Below are positions 50,776 to 59,466 of a stretch of DNA of 64,000 nucleotides, in pieces. The stretch comes from Anaerobacillus arseniciselenatis (GTDB taxonomy: Bacteria; Bacillota; Bacilli; Bacillales; Anaerobacillaceae). The stretch spans positions 1-64,000 of the forward strand of contig NZ_MLQQ01000045.1 of the NCBI RefSeq assembly GCF_001865995.1. The letters run 5' to 3'. Position 1 is the stretch's first letter; each line of letters opens with the position of its first letter. Under the pieces are notes generated by a model. It ran no database searches, had not been told where the DNA came from, and was given only the letters and a program-made list of their open reading frames with translations. Position numbers and translations under genes: made by a program.

Positions 50776-51186
50776 CTACATACTACCCTTATTCGCTACA
50801 GGCACTAACTTCACTGGCATATCCTCGTTCAACCGCCAGACAAAGCTCATTGGTTTGCTGCCGGAGTGGCTGACGTATTCGGCGGTACCTAGGAACGTAA
50901 ATGGTGATGTATAGCCGTGTTCTTTTTTGTATTCGCGGACAAACAAGGCGATTTTGTGTTTGTTCTTTTTATGATGAATGTAGCGCTTGGCGGTTGGGCT
51001 CGTTGGTGTGACGCGGCTTTGGGTTTGCCAGTGAAATAGGCATTCATTAATCGCGTAATCATCATATAAAGTTGATGGCGAAAAGTCTTTTTCCGGTGCT
51101 TCTTTATAAAACGAATAGTAAAACATCGCAAGCATTACGCAAAACGTATTCTTTCGCTTGTTTTTCAATTTGGATATAACATCGAG
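50776..51186 (-). pseudogene. DUF3427 end of a lost SF2 helicase
   Basis: SPSTLYDDYAINECLFHWQT, IALFVREYKKEHGYTSPFTF and LGTAEYVSHSGSKPMSFVWR are the DUF3427 domain that normally ends DEAD/DEAH helicases of about 900 residues. The helicase part is missing. The apparent first codons (to 51228) are encoded by a GGGACAGGGGG...TGTCCC repeat and a GCCTGTCAC core, so the break lies at the repeat near 51186. Confidence 0.75.
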
Positions 51187-51262
51187 GGACAGGGGGGATT
51201 GTCCCAGTTGTTTTCGCATGCCTGTCACACTTGTCTAATTTTCTTTTACTCATAGATAGCCA

Positions 51263-51520
51263 TTACAATGAAGAAGAGCCTTCGTTTTCATTTACATGGT
51301 TACTACTACCTCTTACTCTTTTCAATATTTCCAAAGCAAATTCTACACTTGACGTCTTCTCTTCAGTTTCACGATACCTATTAAGTTCTTTGGAAAAATC
51401 CCTTCCTATTTCTTTAATTATAAAAACACAATCATCTCGTTGTTCTTTCCTGTGAAAATCTAGAGTATCAAAGTGTTCTTCTAGGATTTGAATAGTGTAA
51501 TCAAGTATGTGCTTATCCAT
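51263..51520 (-). CDS. hypothetical protein, 85 residues
   Basis: AGGAGG lies six bases before the ATG. The protein is helical and charged (MDKHILDYTIQILEEHFDTL, ...EIGRDFSKELNRYRE...). There is no signal peptide, membrane helix or known motif. It lies between the DUF3427 remnant and the HicA remnant, and could be a leftover antitoxin or immunity gene, but nothing proves that. Confidence 0.5.
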   Translation of the reverse strand: MDKHILDYTIQILEEHFDTLDFHRKEQRDDCVFIIKEIGRDFSKELNRYRETEEKTSSVEFALEILKRVRGSSNHVNENEGSSSL

Positions 51521-51605
51521 TAATAACCTCCTAACTGTCCCCTTTAGTTTATCAATTAGTCACATAATTGCAAATTCCACAAATATGTGAAAAATTATAA
51601 AAAAA

Positions 51606-51775
51606 ATGAAAACTCAACCTAGAGGAATACGGTATGTAGATGCAGCAAAGGTTCTTAATCATTTCGGTTACATATTGGTAAGAAAGAAAGGTTTCGCACA
51701 GGCATTTCCGAAATGATGCAGGTGATTTAATGGTTTTAAAAGAAGAAAATCCTTTAAAAATCTCTTATGAAAAAG
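51606..51775 (+). pseudogene. HicA-family toxin remnant
   Basis: VDAAKVLNHFGYILVRKKG followed, after a one-base frame correction, by SHRHFRNDAGDLMVLKEE is the HicA pattern, with the catalytic histidine in GSHRHF. An extra T in GGTTTCGCA (near 51692) breaks the frame. The 3' end is cut where the AAGTTAAGTACCAGGCACTT repeat begins near 51773. No hicB follows. Confidence 0.65.
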
Positions 51776-52180
51776 TTAAGTACCAGGCACTTAACTTTTA
51801 CAATCTATATTTCGTACGCGGTGTCACTCCCCGAAGGCGTGGGCGAACAAAAATACAGCCGACTAGATGGTCGACTGCTTTTTTTAAAATATATTCTTTT
51901 AACTCCATCTACGGGTTTTCGAAAGGTGAGTTTTTTGGAGTGAAATATTTAGAAGATACTTCCGTGGCTATGAATATACGTAACGCTTTTTAGGGCATCT
52001 ACTACCATCCATTAATTTTTATTAGTTTTAATAATAAAAACTTCTTTTTCAAGTTTATTAACTTTATCAGTAATAAACCCAACGTCATTTATTCGCGAAT
52101 CATTTGTTAATTCAAACTGTAGACCGATGCCTTCTAATTTTGCATCAACATTGTCAAAACGACCGTGCATTTCAGACCTT
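51773..52180. repeat. duplicated repeat block, copy 1 (uninterrupted)
   Basis: It aligns with 61650-62205. It starts AAGTTAAG(T/G)(A/G)CCAGGCAC and includes a CGGTGTCACTCCCCGAA core, then the hairpin CAGCCGACTAGATGGTCGAC followed by T7 (51853-51887). It runs into the 3' half of the coiled-coil gene. Copy 2 carries an extra 120-bp insertion. Confidence 0.85.
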
Positions 52181-52404
52181 AAATTATTAATTTCGGTATT
52201 CACCCCATTAATTTCAGTTTTTATTCCATTAATTTCAGTTCCCATTCCATTAATTTCAGTTTTTATTCCATTAATTTCAGTTCCCATTCCATTAATTTCA
52301 GTTTTTATTCCATTAATTTCGGTTTTCATTCCATTAATTTCAGTTTTCATTTCTTGAAATTCATGATTCATCTTTGTAAGTAGTTCAAAGATTTGTTTTT
52401 CCAT
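52012..52404 (-). CDS. coiled-coil protein with TEINGM heptad tandem repeat
   Basis: This encodes 130 residues. After IFELLTKMNHEFQEM, the heptad (K/G)TEING(M/I) repeats about eight times and then passes into NNLRSEMHGRFDNVDAKLEG and a C-terminal helix. A continuous coiled coil is predicted. GGAGGTGATC precedes the ATG. The paralogue at 61902-62259 keeps only one heptad and is disrupted. Function is unknown; the design resembles phage-derived or YjcZ-unrelated repeat proteins only in outline. Confidence 0.7.
   Translation of the reverse strand: MEKQIFELLTKMNHEFQEMKTEINGMKTEINGIKTEINGMGTEINGIKTEINGMGTEINGIKTEINGVNTEINNLRSEMHGRFDNVDAKLEGIGLQFELTNDSRINDVGFITDKVNKLEKEVFIIKTNKN
52194..52360. repeat. 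21-bp tandem repeat encoding heptads
   Basis: The unit ATTCCATTAATTTCAGTTTT(T), with YYY variation at the end, repeats about eight times inside the coiled-coil gene. The paralogue at 62200 has a single unit, so copy number varies between paralogues. Confidence 0.85.
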
Positions 52405-52443
52405 TTACGATCACCTCCAGACTTTTGACTATTGGACTACCTG

Positions 52444-52561
52444 AGTGAATTTCATTATTACCAATAATGAGCCACATCACGAAAATATATAGTTTGCGAA
52501 TGGTTTTGACGCAACAATATATTGATCTTAGTGGCGAAAATATTGAATGATGAAATTCATT
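52444..52561. mobile_element. MITE-like 115-bp element, copy C
   Basis: AGTGAATTTCATTATT to AATGATGAAATTCATT, 118 bp. The interior is over 90 percent identical to the 61961 copy. It lies 40 bp upstream of the coiled-coil gene start, in its promoter region. The rest of the 52405-52653 gap is featureless. Confidence 0.85.
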
Positions 52562-52653
52562 AACTCTAAAAAAATTATACAAAGAATTTGGTCTATTTAC
52601 TAGTATTTTTTTAGGTGTTACCACGAAAAGACAATCTAGAAAAATGTGAAGAG

Positions 52654-52964
52654 TTAGGCTTTCCACAAAAAAACATTGTCCGAGTTATCTGACGTTGATG
52701 AAGAAGAGAAACATCCGCTTAAAGTTGTGAGCACCCCACTTCCTGCTAGCATCCCCATTCCTATCACTACTCTTTTAACAAAGCTTCTTCTTGTGATTGG
52801 ACGGTAATAGTTAGGGGTTTGGACAATTCCTAAACCTTCGATCTCCGTTTCATATTCAACGATATCTTTACGGTCTCTAATTTTAGCATCTTTATATTGG
52901 TGTTTCTCACAATTACAGTCGCTAATAAACAATCATCATTATGTCTAATTTCATTTTGTTCCAT
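52654..52964 (-). pseudogene. frameshifted twin-arginine signal protein remnant
   Basis: ATG at 52964 has GGGGGG upstream and begins MEQNEIRHNDDC. The frame then has to shift near 52930 to continue CNCEKHQYKDAKIRDRKDIV and PITRRSFVKRVVIGMGM, a twin-arginine signal with a GCF lipobox-like end. The protein stops soon after the signal (SGCFSSSSTSDNSDN), so the exported domain is missing. The original cargo is unknown. Confidence 0.5.
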
Positions 52965-53218
52965 CCATATCCCCCCTTATGTTTTATTAAATGAATAGCA
53001 AGTTGTTAATTACCATTTTTTATAAGGTAAAAATTTACCGACAAATGTAACTATTACTCGGTCACCATTCGGGTCTTCCTTTTTAGTCAGATTCTTTTAC
53101 AAAGTTTTTTATTTACATCTTCATTCTATATTTCAGGAGATATATTCTGACAAAAGTGTAGAGAAAAGTTGAATTATTTACTAAAATCATAGTTACCAAA
53201 TGACTAGGAGGGCTTCAT

Positions 53219-53494
53219 ATGGAAAAAATGGTCGTTTTTCAAATTCCAAGTGTAGGGCTTAGTTTACAAAGAATCATAGAGTTTGTTCAGCTTAACACAC
53301 TGTTTCAAAGTGAAATATATCTTATTAAAAATAAACAACGTTTCAATGCTAAAAGTATTACTTCGATTGTTAGTGTAGTATTTACATCCAAAAAAGAGGA
53401 AGAATTTATAATCAGTGTGAAAGGTCAGAACGCTGAAAAGGATATTAATAAAATTATTGATTTTTTCGGAAATAATAAACTACGTATACAATAA
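53219..53494 (+). CDS. HPr paralogue lacking the active-site histidine
   Basis: This encodes 91 residues that align with HPr/Crh: VGLSLQRIIEFVQLNTLFQS with EIYL, then RFNAKSITSIVSV. Position 15 (His in HPr, Gln in Crh) is serine, and Arg17 is Gln, so phosphotransfer from enzyme I is unlikely. Ser46, the HPr kinase site, is kept in NAKSI. This is the pattern of a regulatory HPr such as Crh. GGAGGG precedes the ATG. It lies alone, near malate genes. A role in catabolite signalling is inferred from residue conservation only. Confidence 0.75.
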   Translation: MEKMVVFQIPSVGLSLQRIIEFVQLNTLFQSEIYLIKNKQRFNAKSITSIVSVVFTSKKEEEFIISVKGQNAEKDINKIIDFFGNNKLRIQ

Positions 53495-53611
53495 GAATCC
53501 GAAAATTTTTTCGAGTTTGACTAAGACTTGAGGAGTAAAAAAGAACAGCTAAAAGATAATGGATTTAATCAAACTTGAGTTTTTACGGGTTTAACCAATT
53601 ACAAAGTGTTG

Positions 53612-53792
53612 GCGGACATATGTTCCGTTATTTCTTGAATTTTAGCAATCTTTGCACTTTTGCGGACATCTATTCCGTTATTTTGAAAAAAACAGCTCGA
53701 ATCGAAGTCATTTTCAGCAAATAGCGGAACAGATGTCCGCACAGATTTGAAATCTACCCACTTTTAACAAAATAACGTACCTCATGTCCGCA
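53612..53792. repeat. nested GGACAT palindromic repeat, copy 3
   Basis: Units: GCGGACATATGTTCCGTTAT, GCGGACATCTATTCCGTTAT, then inverted AAATAGCGGAACAGATGTCC and ATAACGTACCTCATGTCCGC. The preceding bases 53566-53590 (AATCAAACTTGAGTTTTTAC) are a fragment of the Rpn gene. Confidence 0.85.
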
Positions 53793-53822
53793 CACTAACT
53801 AGCCACTGATTCAAAATAACCT

Positions 53823-53873
53823 GGTACCTTGTGTCACTTCCCGAAAAATTATGTTTTACAGCGATGTTTTACG
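53823..53873. repeat. GTGTCACTTCCCGAA dispersed repeat, variant
   Basis: GGTACCTTGTGTCACTTCCC is followed by ATGTTTTACAGCGATGTTTT. It is a variant of the 47632 family. Confidence 0.65.
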
Positions 53874-53876
53874 AAC

Positions 53877-53908
53877 TAAAAAATGACCGAGTGCTCCAAC
53901 ACTCGGTC
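53877..53908 (-). terminator. terminator of the malic enzyme / malate transporter operon
   Basis: GACCGAGTG and CACTCGGTC arms are followed on the minus strand by ATTTTTTAG, 54 bp past the stop at 53962. Between them, 53917-53955 matches the start of the 62652 gene (AATTTCCAAATTGAATGACT), a short remnant. Confidence 0.85.
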
Positions 53909-53961
53909 AATCTAACTACACGAATTTCCAAATTGAATGACTTTTTTAATGTTGATATTAT

Positions 53962-55293
53962 TTAAAGAAACAGTGGAATAATTAAACCTGCTATTAATAA
54001 GATCAATGCTCCACCAAGTCTAGATGCTATTTGGGCAAAAGGCATTAACTGCATACGTTTTGAGGCAGAAAGTACGGCAACGTCACCTGTTCCTCCCATA
54101 TTCGCCATGCAAAGCCCTGCAGATATAGCAGATTCAATTGGATAGAAACCAACTAATCTACCTAATAAGCCAGCTCCTAATACTGCTCCAAATACCACTC
54201 CAGCGACAAGTAAAATATATTGTAGACTAAGAGCCGCTAGTACTGCGTTTAAATCAGTAAATGCTACGCCAATTCCGAATAGTAAAGCTAATGTCCATGT
54301 TTTTGCTACAAATTGATACCATTGGCTAGCACCTTCGACTACGTTTTGAGGAATGAGGTTGGCAATTTTAGCAATCGCTACTAAAATGATCATCAATGCA
54401 TATGGATGAAGTGGAATTATTGCTCCTAGTAACTGTCCACTTGCAAAAAATAGTAACGCTATCAGTAAACCTATTCCCATTTTTGAAATATCAAATGTCG
54501 ATTTCTTTTCTTCCAACTTAAAGCCTGGAATTAGTTGACCGTTTCCAGATAGCGATGGAAATTTATTCCCAAGGCTATTCAATAAACTCGCAAACACGAT
54601 TGCAAACACGTTTCCAAGAGCTAGTGCTGGGACAAGAATAGAAATATAATAACTTGCAGGTTGTCCTAAAAATTCAGAATACACTTGTGCCATCGGAATT
54701 GCTCCTGCACCCATTCCCCCACCTAAAATTGGAAGTGCGATAACTAAAACAGCTTCTTGAATTGAAAAGCCTACAAAAAATCCAACTAATCCAGCGATTA
54801 ACATCGCGCCTAACACAGCACCAAAAATAGGAACAAAATAACGAACACCGATTTTCATGAGAACCTTTGAATTCATGCCTAAAATACTCCCAGTAATTAA
54901 GGCAGCTATGTAGAAGTCAAGAAAACCTCCAACGGTCATGAATTCATCTACACCAGTAACAACACTTTCAGGTAAAATTCCACTATATACCATGTAAGCG
55001 GAGCCAAAGATCGCTACAATTGCTCCTCCCCCTAAATAAGACTTGATAATCGGCATACGATCGCCAATCCAACCTAAAGCTTCACCAAACACAACCATTA
55101 CGAGCAAACTTCCTATCATTCCTGTTGGAAGGGTTCCAGTATAAACGGTTACAATTGTTACTAATAGAAAAATAGCAAACCAAACAATTGGTAATCCCAT
55201 GACCTTTACCTGTTCTTTTGGATAAAGGTCATATGTTTTTTTATCATTTTGCAATGGTTGTGTATCTTCGAGTTTTTTTGCTGTTTGTCCCAT
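53962..55293 (-). CDS. maeN: 2-hydroxycarboxylate transporter family malate:Na+ symporter
   Basis: This encodes 443 residues from ATG at 55293 (GAAGGAG upstream), with 11 or so membrane helices. The re-entrant loop motif GGGMGAGAIPMAQVYSE and a second GGTGDVAVLSAS loop identify the 2-HCT family (CitS, MaeN, CimH). Malate is the likely substrate, because the gene is directly downstream of malic enzyme and a MalK/MalR-type pair. The gap to malic enzyme is 37 bp. Confidence 0.88.
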   Translation of the reverse strand: MGQTAKKLEDTQPLQNDKKTYDLYPKEQVKVMGLPIVWFAIFLLVTIVTVYTGTLPTGMIGSLLVMVVFGEALGWIGDRMPIIKSYLGGGAIVAIFGSAYMVYSGILPESVVTGVDEFMTVGGFLDFYIAALITGSILGMNSKVLMKIGVRYFVPIFGAVLGAMLIAGLVGFFVGFSIQEAVLVIALPILGGGMGAGAIPMAQVYSEFLGQPASYYISILVPALALGNVFAIVFASLLNSLGNKFPSLSGNGQLIPGFKLEEKKSTFDISKMGIGLLIALLFFASGQLLGAIIPLHPYALMIILVAIAKIANLIPQNVVEGASQWYQFVAKTWTLALLFGIGVAFTDLNAVLAALSLQYILLVAGVVFGAVLGAGLLGRLVGFYPIESAISAGLCMANMGGTGDVAVLSASKRMQLMPFAQIASRLGGALILLIAGLIIPLFL

Positions 55294-55330
55294 ACTCCTC
55301 ACTCCTTCTCATATTCTCATATTTATCAAC

Positions 55331-56521
55331 TTAACTAGTCTTTTCAGTAATCTTTCCTTTTTCAAGTACACAACTAGCAACGGCTTCTGCCACGACTTTC
55401 GGCACTTCTTTGTTCAGTGCATTAGGAATTACATATGTTGCCGTTAATTCATTATTAGGAATAATGTTTGCAATCGCATAAGCTGCAGCAATTTTCATCT
55501 CAACGGTGATGTCTGACGCCCTAGCATCTATTGCTCCGCGAAATATCCCTGGGAATGCTAATAAGTTATTTACTTGGTTTGGATAATCTGAACGTCCAGT
55601 CCCAACTACTTTTGCTCCTGCTGCAAGTGCTTCCTCCGGGTAGATTTCTGGGATCGGGTTTGCCATGGCAAATACAATAGGATCCTTCGCCATTTTTTTA
55701 ATATGAGCGGAATTTAGTGCAGCTGGTCCAGATACACCAATAAATACGTCAGCACCAATAATTGCATCAGCTAATGTTCCAGTAATGTTTTCTTTATTCG
55801 TAACTTTAGCGATTTTTTGTTGACTTGGATTTAACCAATGTTCGCTTTTATTCACAACACCTTCTAAACTGACAAGCGTAATATTAGTAAAGCCTGCTTC
55901 TAATAGTAATTTAGCAATCGAAATTCCTGCAGCACCAGCACCATTAATAACAATGTTCACCTGTTTCATTTGTTTTCCGACGACTTTTAATGCGTTCAAT
56001 AAACCAGCTAACACCACAATCGCTGTTCCATGTTGATCATCATGAAATACTGGGATATCAACCTCTTTCTTTAAACGCTCTTCAATCTCAAAACAACGTG
56101 GTGCTGAGATATCCTCTAAATTGATGCCAGCAAAAGTTGGTTGTAACGCTTTCACAATGGCAATGATTTCATCAACATCTTTTGTATCAAGACATAATGG
56201 GAAGGCATCAATATTGGCAAAGTTTTTAAAAAGCATACATTTCCCTTCCATGACCGGCATGGCCGCACCCGGACCAATATCACCGAGTCCTAAAACTGCA
56301 GTTCCATCGGTTACAACGGCTACCATATTTCCTCTTGAAGTAAGATGATTTAATTCCTCTGGCTTTTTCTCGATTTCCTTACAAACATCCCCAACACCAG
56401 GTGTATAAACTAGACTTAAATCCTCTAGACTATTAATCTCGACTTTACTGTTAACACCTATCTTCCCCTTATAGTCGCGATGCAATTGGATCGCCTGTTC
56501 CTTTAAGTTTTGAGCTTTCAT
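55331..56521 (-). CDS. malic enzyme, short NAD(P)-dependent type
   Basis: This encodes 396 residues. SLVYTPGVGDVCKEIEKKPE (Tyr), AVVTDGTAVLGLGDIGPGAA, CLDTKDVDEII, DDQHGTAIVVLAGLLNALKV and VINGAGAAGISIAKLLLEAG (Rossmann) are typical of YtsJ-type bacterial malic enzymes. It decarboxylates malate to pyruvate. GGGGGAC precedes the ATG; a cre site lies 17 bp upstream. Together with the MaeN-like transporter it forms a malate use operon. Confidence 0.93.
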   Translation of the reverse strand: MKAQNLKEQAIQLHRDYKGKIGVNSKVEINSLEDLSLVYTPGVGDVCKEIEKKPEELNHLTSRGNMVAVVTDGTAVLGLGDIGPGAAMPVMEGKCMLFKNFANIDAFPLCLDTKDVDEIIAIVKALQPTFAGINLEDISAPRCFEIEERLKKEVDIPVFHDDQHGTAIVVLAGLLNALKVVGKQMKQVNIVINGAGAAGISIAKLLLEAGFTNITLVSLEGVVNKSEHWLNPSQQKIAKVTNKENITGTLADAIIGADVFIGVSGPAALNSAHIKKMAKDPIVFAMANPIPEIYPEEALAAGAKVVGTGRSDYPNQVNNLLAFPGIFRGAIDARASDITVEMKIAAAYAIANIIPNNELTATYVIPNALNKEVPKVVAEAVASCVLEKGKITEKTS

Positions 56522-56537
56522 TATTTGTCCCCCTTGT

Positions 56538-56551
56538 TGAAATCGGTTTCA
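56538..56551. promoter_or_regulatory. cre (CcpA-binding) site upstream of malic enzyme
   Basis: TGAAATCGGTTTCA (reverse TGAAACCGATTTCA) fits TGNAANCGNWWNCA at every fixed position. It lies between the promoter region and the start codon, where CcpA would block transcription. Confidence 0.65.
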
Positions 56552-56625
56552 TTTAACCTACACTCAGTTTAATAAATTTGAATATTTTGTGACAGTTTAT
56601 GAAACTTAAGAAAACTTTTGTAACT

Positions 56626-56649
56626 AAAAAAAGCGACCATAGGCCGCTT
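56626..56649 (-). terminator. terminator of the malate two-component operon
   Basis: AAGCGGCCTATGGTCGCTT is followed on the minus strand by TTTTTAG. It overlaps the response regulator stop, so the enzyme-transporter genes downstream need their own promoter. Confidence 0.8.
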
Positions 56650-57355
56650 AAAAAAGGTTTTGAAACGTTGATTTACTCAAGTCTCTGTTGATGTATAGAT
56701 AAACTGGTCTTCCAATTGCTCCGTAAGTCATTCTTTCTCCAAGGACGCCGATTTCCAATAAATACTTAATATATTTCCGAACAGAAACTCGTGATACTTG
56801 CACTTGTTCTGCGATTTCATCGGTTGAAAAGGCCTCTTCATTTTTTTCAAGAATAGCTTCTACAATGACTTTAAGGGTATTAGACGTTAATCCTTTCGGT
56901 AAAGACATATGTTTTTTCTCATTTTGCATTAAAAAATTCCGATCTAATTCTTCCTGCTTTAGGGACTTTTGGTTTTTAAGTAAATAATACTTTTCTTTAT
57001 AGTTCGTAAGGGCTTGATTAAAACGTTCAAATTCAAATGGCTTAATAATATAGTCTACCGCACCGTAGCGTAATGCAGTCTGGATCGATTCAACATCATC
57101 CGCCGCTGTTACTAGAATACAATCAATACTGCATTTGTTTTCCTTGCGAATATGTTGTAATAGTTGTAAACCATTCTTCCCTGCCATATAGATATCTAAT
57201 AGCAGTAAATCAATTTGTTGTGATTTGATCACAACCTGTGCTTCGTTAAAAGACCTCGCCACTGCTACTAATTCAAAGCCTTCTATTTCTTGTAAGTAAC
57301 GTTTATTCAATTCAGCTACCATTGGATCATCTTCTAAAATTAATACTTTAATCAT
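56648..57355 (-). CDS. malR: MalR/CitT-family response regulator
   Basis: This encodes 235 residues. Receiver: VLILEDDPMVAELNKRY, phospho-Asp in DLLLLDIYMAGKNG, VTAADD and YIIKPFEFERF. The C-terminal region has a helix-turn-helix in STDEIAEQVQVSRVSVRKYI and the linker typical of DcuR/CitB/MalR. It overlaps the kinase gene by eight bases. It should activate malate genes, probably the adjacent operon. Name by analogy with Bacillus subtilis YufM/MalR. Confidence 0.88.
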   Translation of the reverse strand: MIKVLILEDDPMVAELNKRYLQEIEGFELVAVARSFNEAQVVIKSQQIDLLLLDIYMAGKNGLQLLQHIRKENKCSIDCILVTAADDVESIQTALRYGAVDYIIKPFEFERFNQALTNYKEKYYLLKNQKSLKQEELDRNFLMQNEKKHMSLPKGLTSNTLKVIVEAILEKNEEAFSTDEIAEQVQVSRVSVRKYIKYLLEIGVLGERMTYGAIGRPVYLYINRDLSKSTFQNLF

Positions 57356-58946
57356 GGAAATTCTCCTTTATTTCATATGGAACCTCAACAATAATGGTTG
57401 TACCAGTTCCTTCGAACGTATCTATCGTCAAGTTACCGTTGAGATTGTCAATACTTGCTTTAACGAGAGCTAAGCCATAGCCCCGCCCTTCTCCTTTGGT
57501 GGAAAAACCTTTTTCAAATATTTCCTCTAAATCCTCTGTTTTTATACCTGAACCAGTGTCTTTCACTTCTACTGTTAAACGATTTTCATTAAGTTTTAAA
57601 ATAACTTCTACCCTCTTGAAAGTGGAAGTTTCAACTGCTTCTATCGAATTATTTATTAAATTTCCTAAAATCGTTATTAACTCATGAATTTGATCGTCCG
57701 ACTTTGCTATTGGGATTTTTTTAGTACTTCTAATCGTTAAATTCACACCGCATTCCTTAGCATAACTTAATTTACCTAATAAAAATCCTGATAGGACAGC
57801 ATCTTGAATCTCAGCTACTTGTCCTATTTCATGATCTTTATGATTAACTAATTCATGTATGAACGTTTTTAATTGGTCATAGGCACCGATTCGAATCATC
57901 CCTAGTATGACGTGAAGATTATTTTTCACCTCATGAGATTGGGCACGAAGCGCGTCGACATATAGTTTTACACCTGATAATTGCTGGGCAATTTCTTTTA
58001 CTTCTGTCTTATCTCTTAATGTTGAAATAGCACCAATGACTTTATTGTCTACAATAAGAGGAACGCGATTAACGATTAAAGAGATCTCGTTAATCGTTAT
58101 CTCTTCACCAAGCTCCATTTCACCTGACTTTAAGACACGGTCCAGACCTGTCATCGGTAAGTAGCTCATCACTTCCATGCCAATAGGATTGTTCGGTAAC
58201 CCCGCTTTTTTGAACATTTTTTGAGCTGATTTATTGACGAGAGTTATCCTCCCTTCTCGATCAACGGCGATGATTCCTTCGTGGACCGATTGCAGCATCG
58301 TATTTCTTTCTTCTAACATTTTTGCAATATGAGGGGGCTCCAATCCGTATAATGTTTTCTTTATGTAATTGGCAATAAATAACGCACCAATAAGTCCGAA
58401 AAGTAAACCAATTAATGAACCAATAATGACATTTCGATGATTTTGATTAATAATTTGTTGAATATGCTCGATCGAAATTCCTACAGCAACGGCACCAATT
58501 TGTTCACCATCGTTGTTAATTACCGGTGTAAATGAGCGGAGCGACGTGGTAAGAGCTCCTTCAGATATAGAGCTGTACTCTTCTCTTTGGAAAACCGCAT
58601 CCTCATCGCCACCCTCAAAAGGTAAACCCACTAGTTCACTATTTGGATGAGAATAACGAATTCTATTCATATCCATTACCACGACAAAAAGAACCTCCGC
58701 TGACTGACGAACTTCATTGGCATATACCTGAACTTGCTCCACGTTTTCTTCTTCTAAACCACTTTGAACAATATTTGATTGGGCGACAATGCGAGCTACC
58801 GTAAGTGCCTTAGCTTCCTCATTATTCACACTGTTTTCGTTAATTGATCTACTAACTAACAAATCAGTAATAATCAATGACATCAGCACGACAATACATA
58901 CGAGCCAAATAATTATCGTGCGCATTTTAAACATTCTAATTAACAA
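57348..58946 (-). CDS. malK: MalK/CitS/DcuS-type sensor kinase
   Basis: This encodes 532 residues. The start is TTG at 58946 with AGGAGG at good spacing. TM1 is at about 8-28. An extracytoplasmic PDC/PAS-type ligand domain runs to about 170 (MDMNRIRYSHPNSELVGLPF, AVAVGISIEHI). TM2, a cytoplasmic PAS (SVHEGIIAVDREGRITLVNK) and a SpoOB-type dimer domain with SHEVKNNLHVILGMI (His) follow. The ATPase domain has GNLINNSIEAV, VKDTGSGI and STKGEGRGYGLALVK. It senses C4-dicarboxylates outside the cell, by family. Confidence 0.92.
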   Translation of the reverse strand: MLIRMFKMRTIIIWLVCIVVLMSLIITDLLVSRSINENSVNNEEAKALTVARIVAQSNIVQSGLEEENVEQVQVYANEVRQSAEVLFVVVMDMNRIRYSHPNSELVGLPFEGGDEDAVFQREEYSSISEGALTTSLRSFTPVINNDGEQIGAVAVGISIEHIQQIINQNHRNVIIGSLIGLLFGLIGALFIANYIKKTLYGLEPPHIAKMLEERNTMLQSVHEGIIAVDREGRITLVNKSAQKMFKKAGLPNNPIGMEVMSYLPMTGLDRVLKSGEMELGEEITINEISLIVNRVPLIVDNKVIGAISTLRDKTEVKEIAQQLSGVKLYVDALRAQSHEVKNNLHVILGMIRIGAYDQLKTFIHELVNHKDHEIGQVAEIQDAVLSGFLLGKLSYAKECGVNLTIRSTKKIPIAKSDDQIHELITILGNLINNSIEAVETSTFKRVEVILKLNENRLTVEVKDTGSGIKTEDLEEIFEKGFSTKGEGRGYGLALVKASIDNLNGNLTIDTFEGTGTTIIVEVPYEIKENFHD

Positions 58947-59208
58947 TGGCTTCCTCCTTTTTGGTAATTAAATAAATCATTTCATAATTTGTTTCATGCT
59001 TTGTGATTATTTTCACTTTGTGTTGCTTTCATGTCAAGAAATTTCATTTTCCTTTTTTTGAGGTGTCACTCCCAGTGGGACGGGGGACAGGTCATGTCCC
59101 AGTTGATTCGCCCTTTTTCTACTACGTTAATTGGCCTCGTTTGATTAGTGGTGCCAAGTCCCGCCGAAACGAGTGTTTATTGTAATATTCATGCCTAGCC
59201 CCTACTAA

Positions 59209-59389
59209 GCGGACATACGTTCCGTTATTTTGTGAATTTTAGCTTTTTATTCGATTTCGAGGACATATGTTCCGTTATTTTGAAAAAAACAGCTCGAATC
59301 GATGTCGTTTTCAGCAAATAGAGGAACAGATGTCCGTATAGTTTTGAAATATAGGTATTTTCGATAAAATAACGTATCTCATGTCCGCA
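59209..59389. repeat. nested GGACAT palindromic repeat, copy 4
   Basis: GCGGACATACGTTCCGTTAT and GAGGACATATGTTCCGTTAT are followed by inverted GAGGAACAGATGTCCG and AACGTATCTCATGTCCGC. The 58947-59466 gap also has a GGGACGGGGGACAGGTCATG hairpin segment at 59078-59101 and a GATTAGTGGTGCC repeat at 59137. Confidence 0.85.
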
Positions 59390-59466
59390 CACACTAACCA
59401 CCACTGCTTCAAAAGCATAAATCTTTTTTTCTGACACTAATCATTGGTAGTATAAGTAATTAGTAG

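Noticed and set aside
52194..52360. Regular short repeats that could suggest a CRISPR array
   Set aside because: The units are contiguous 21-bp tandem repeats in frame within a coiled-coil gene, with no spacers and no cas genes nearby.
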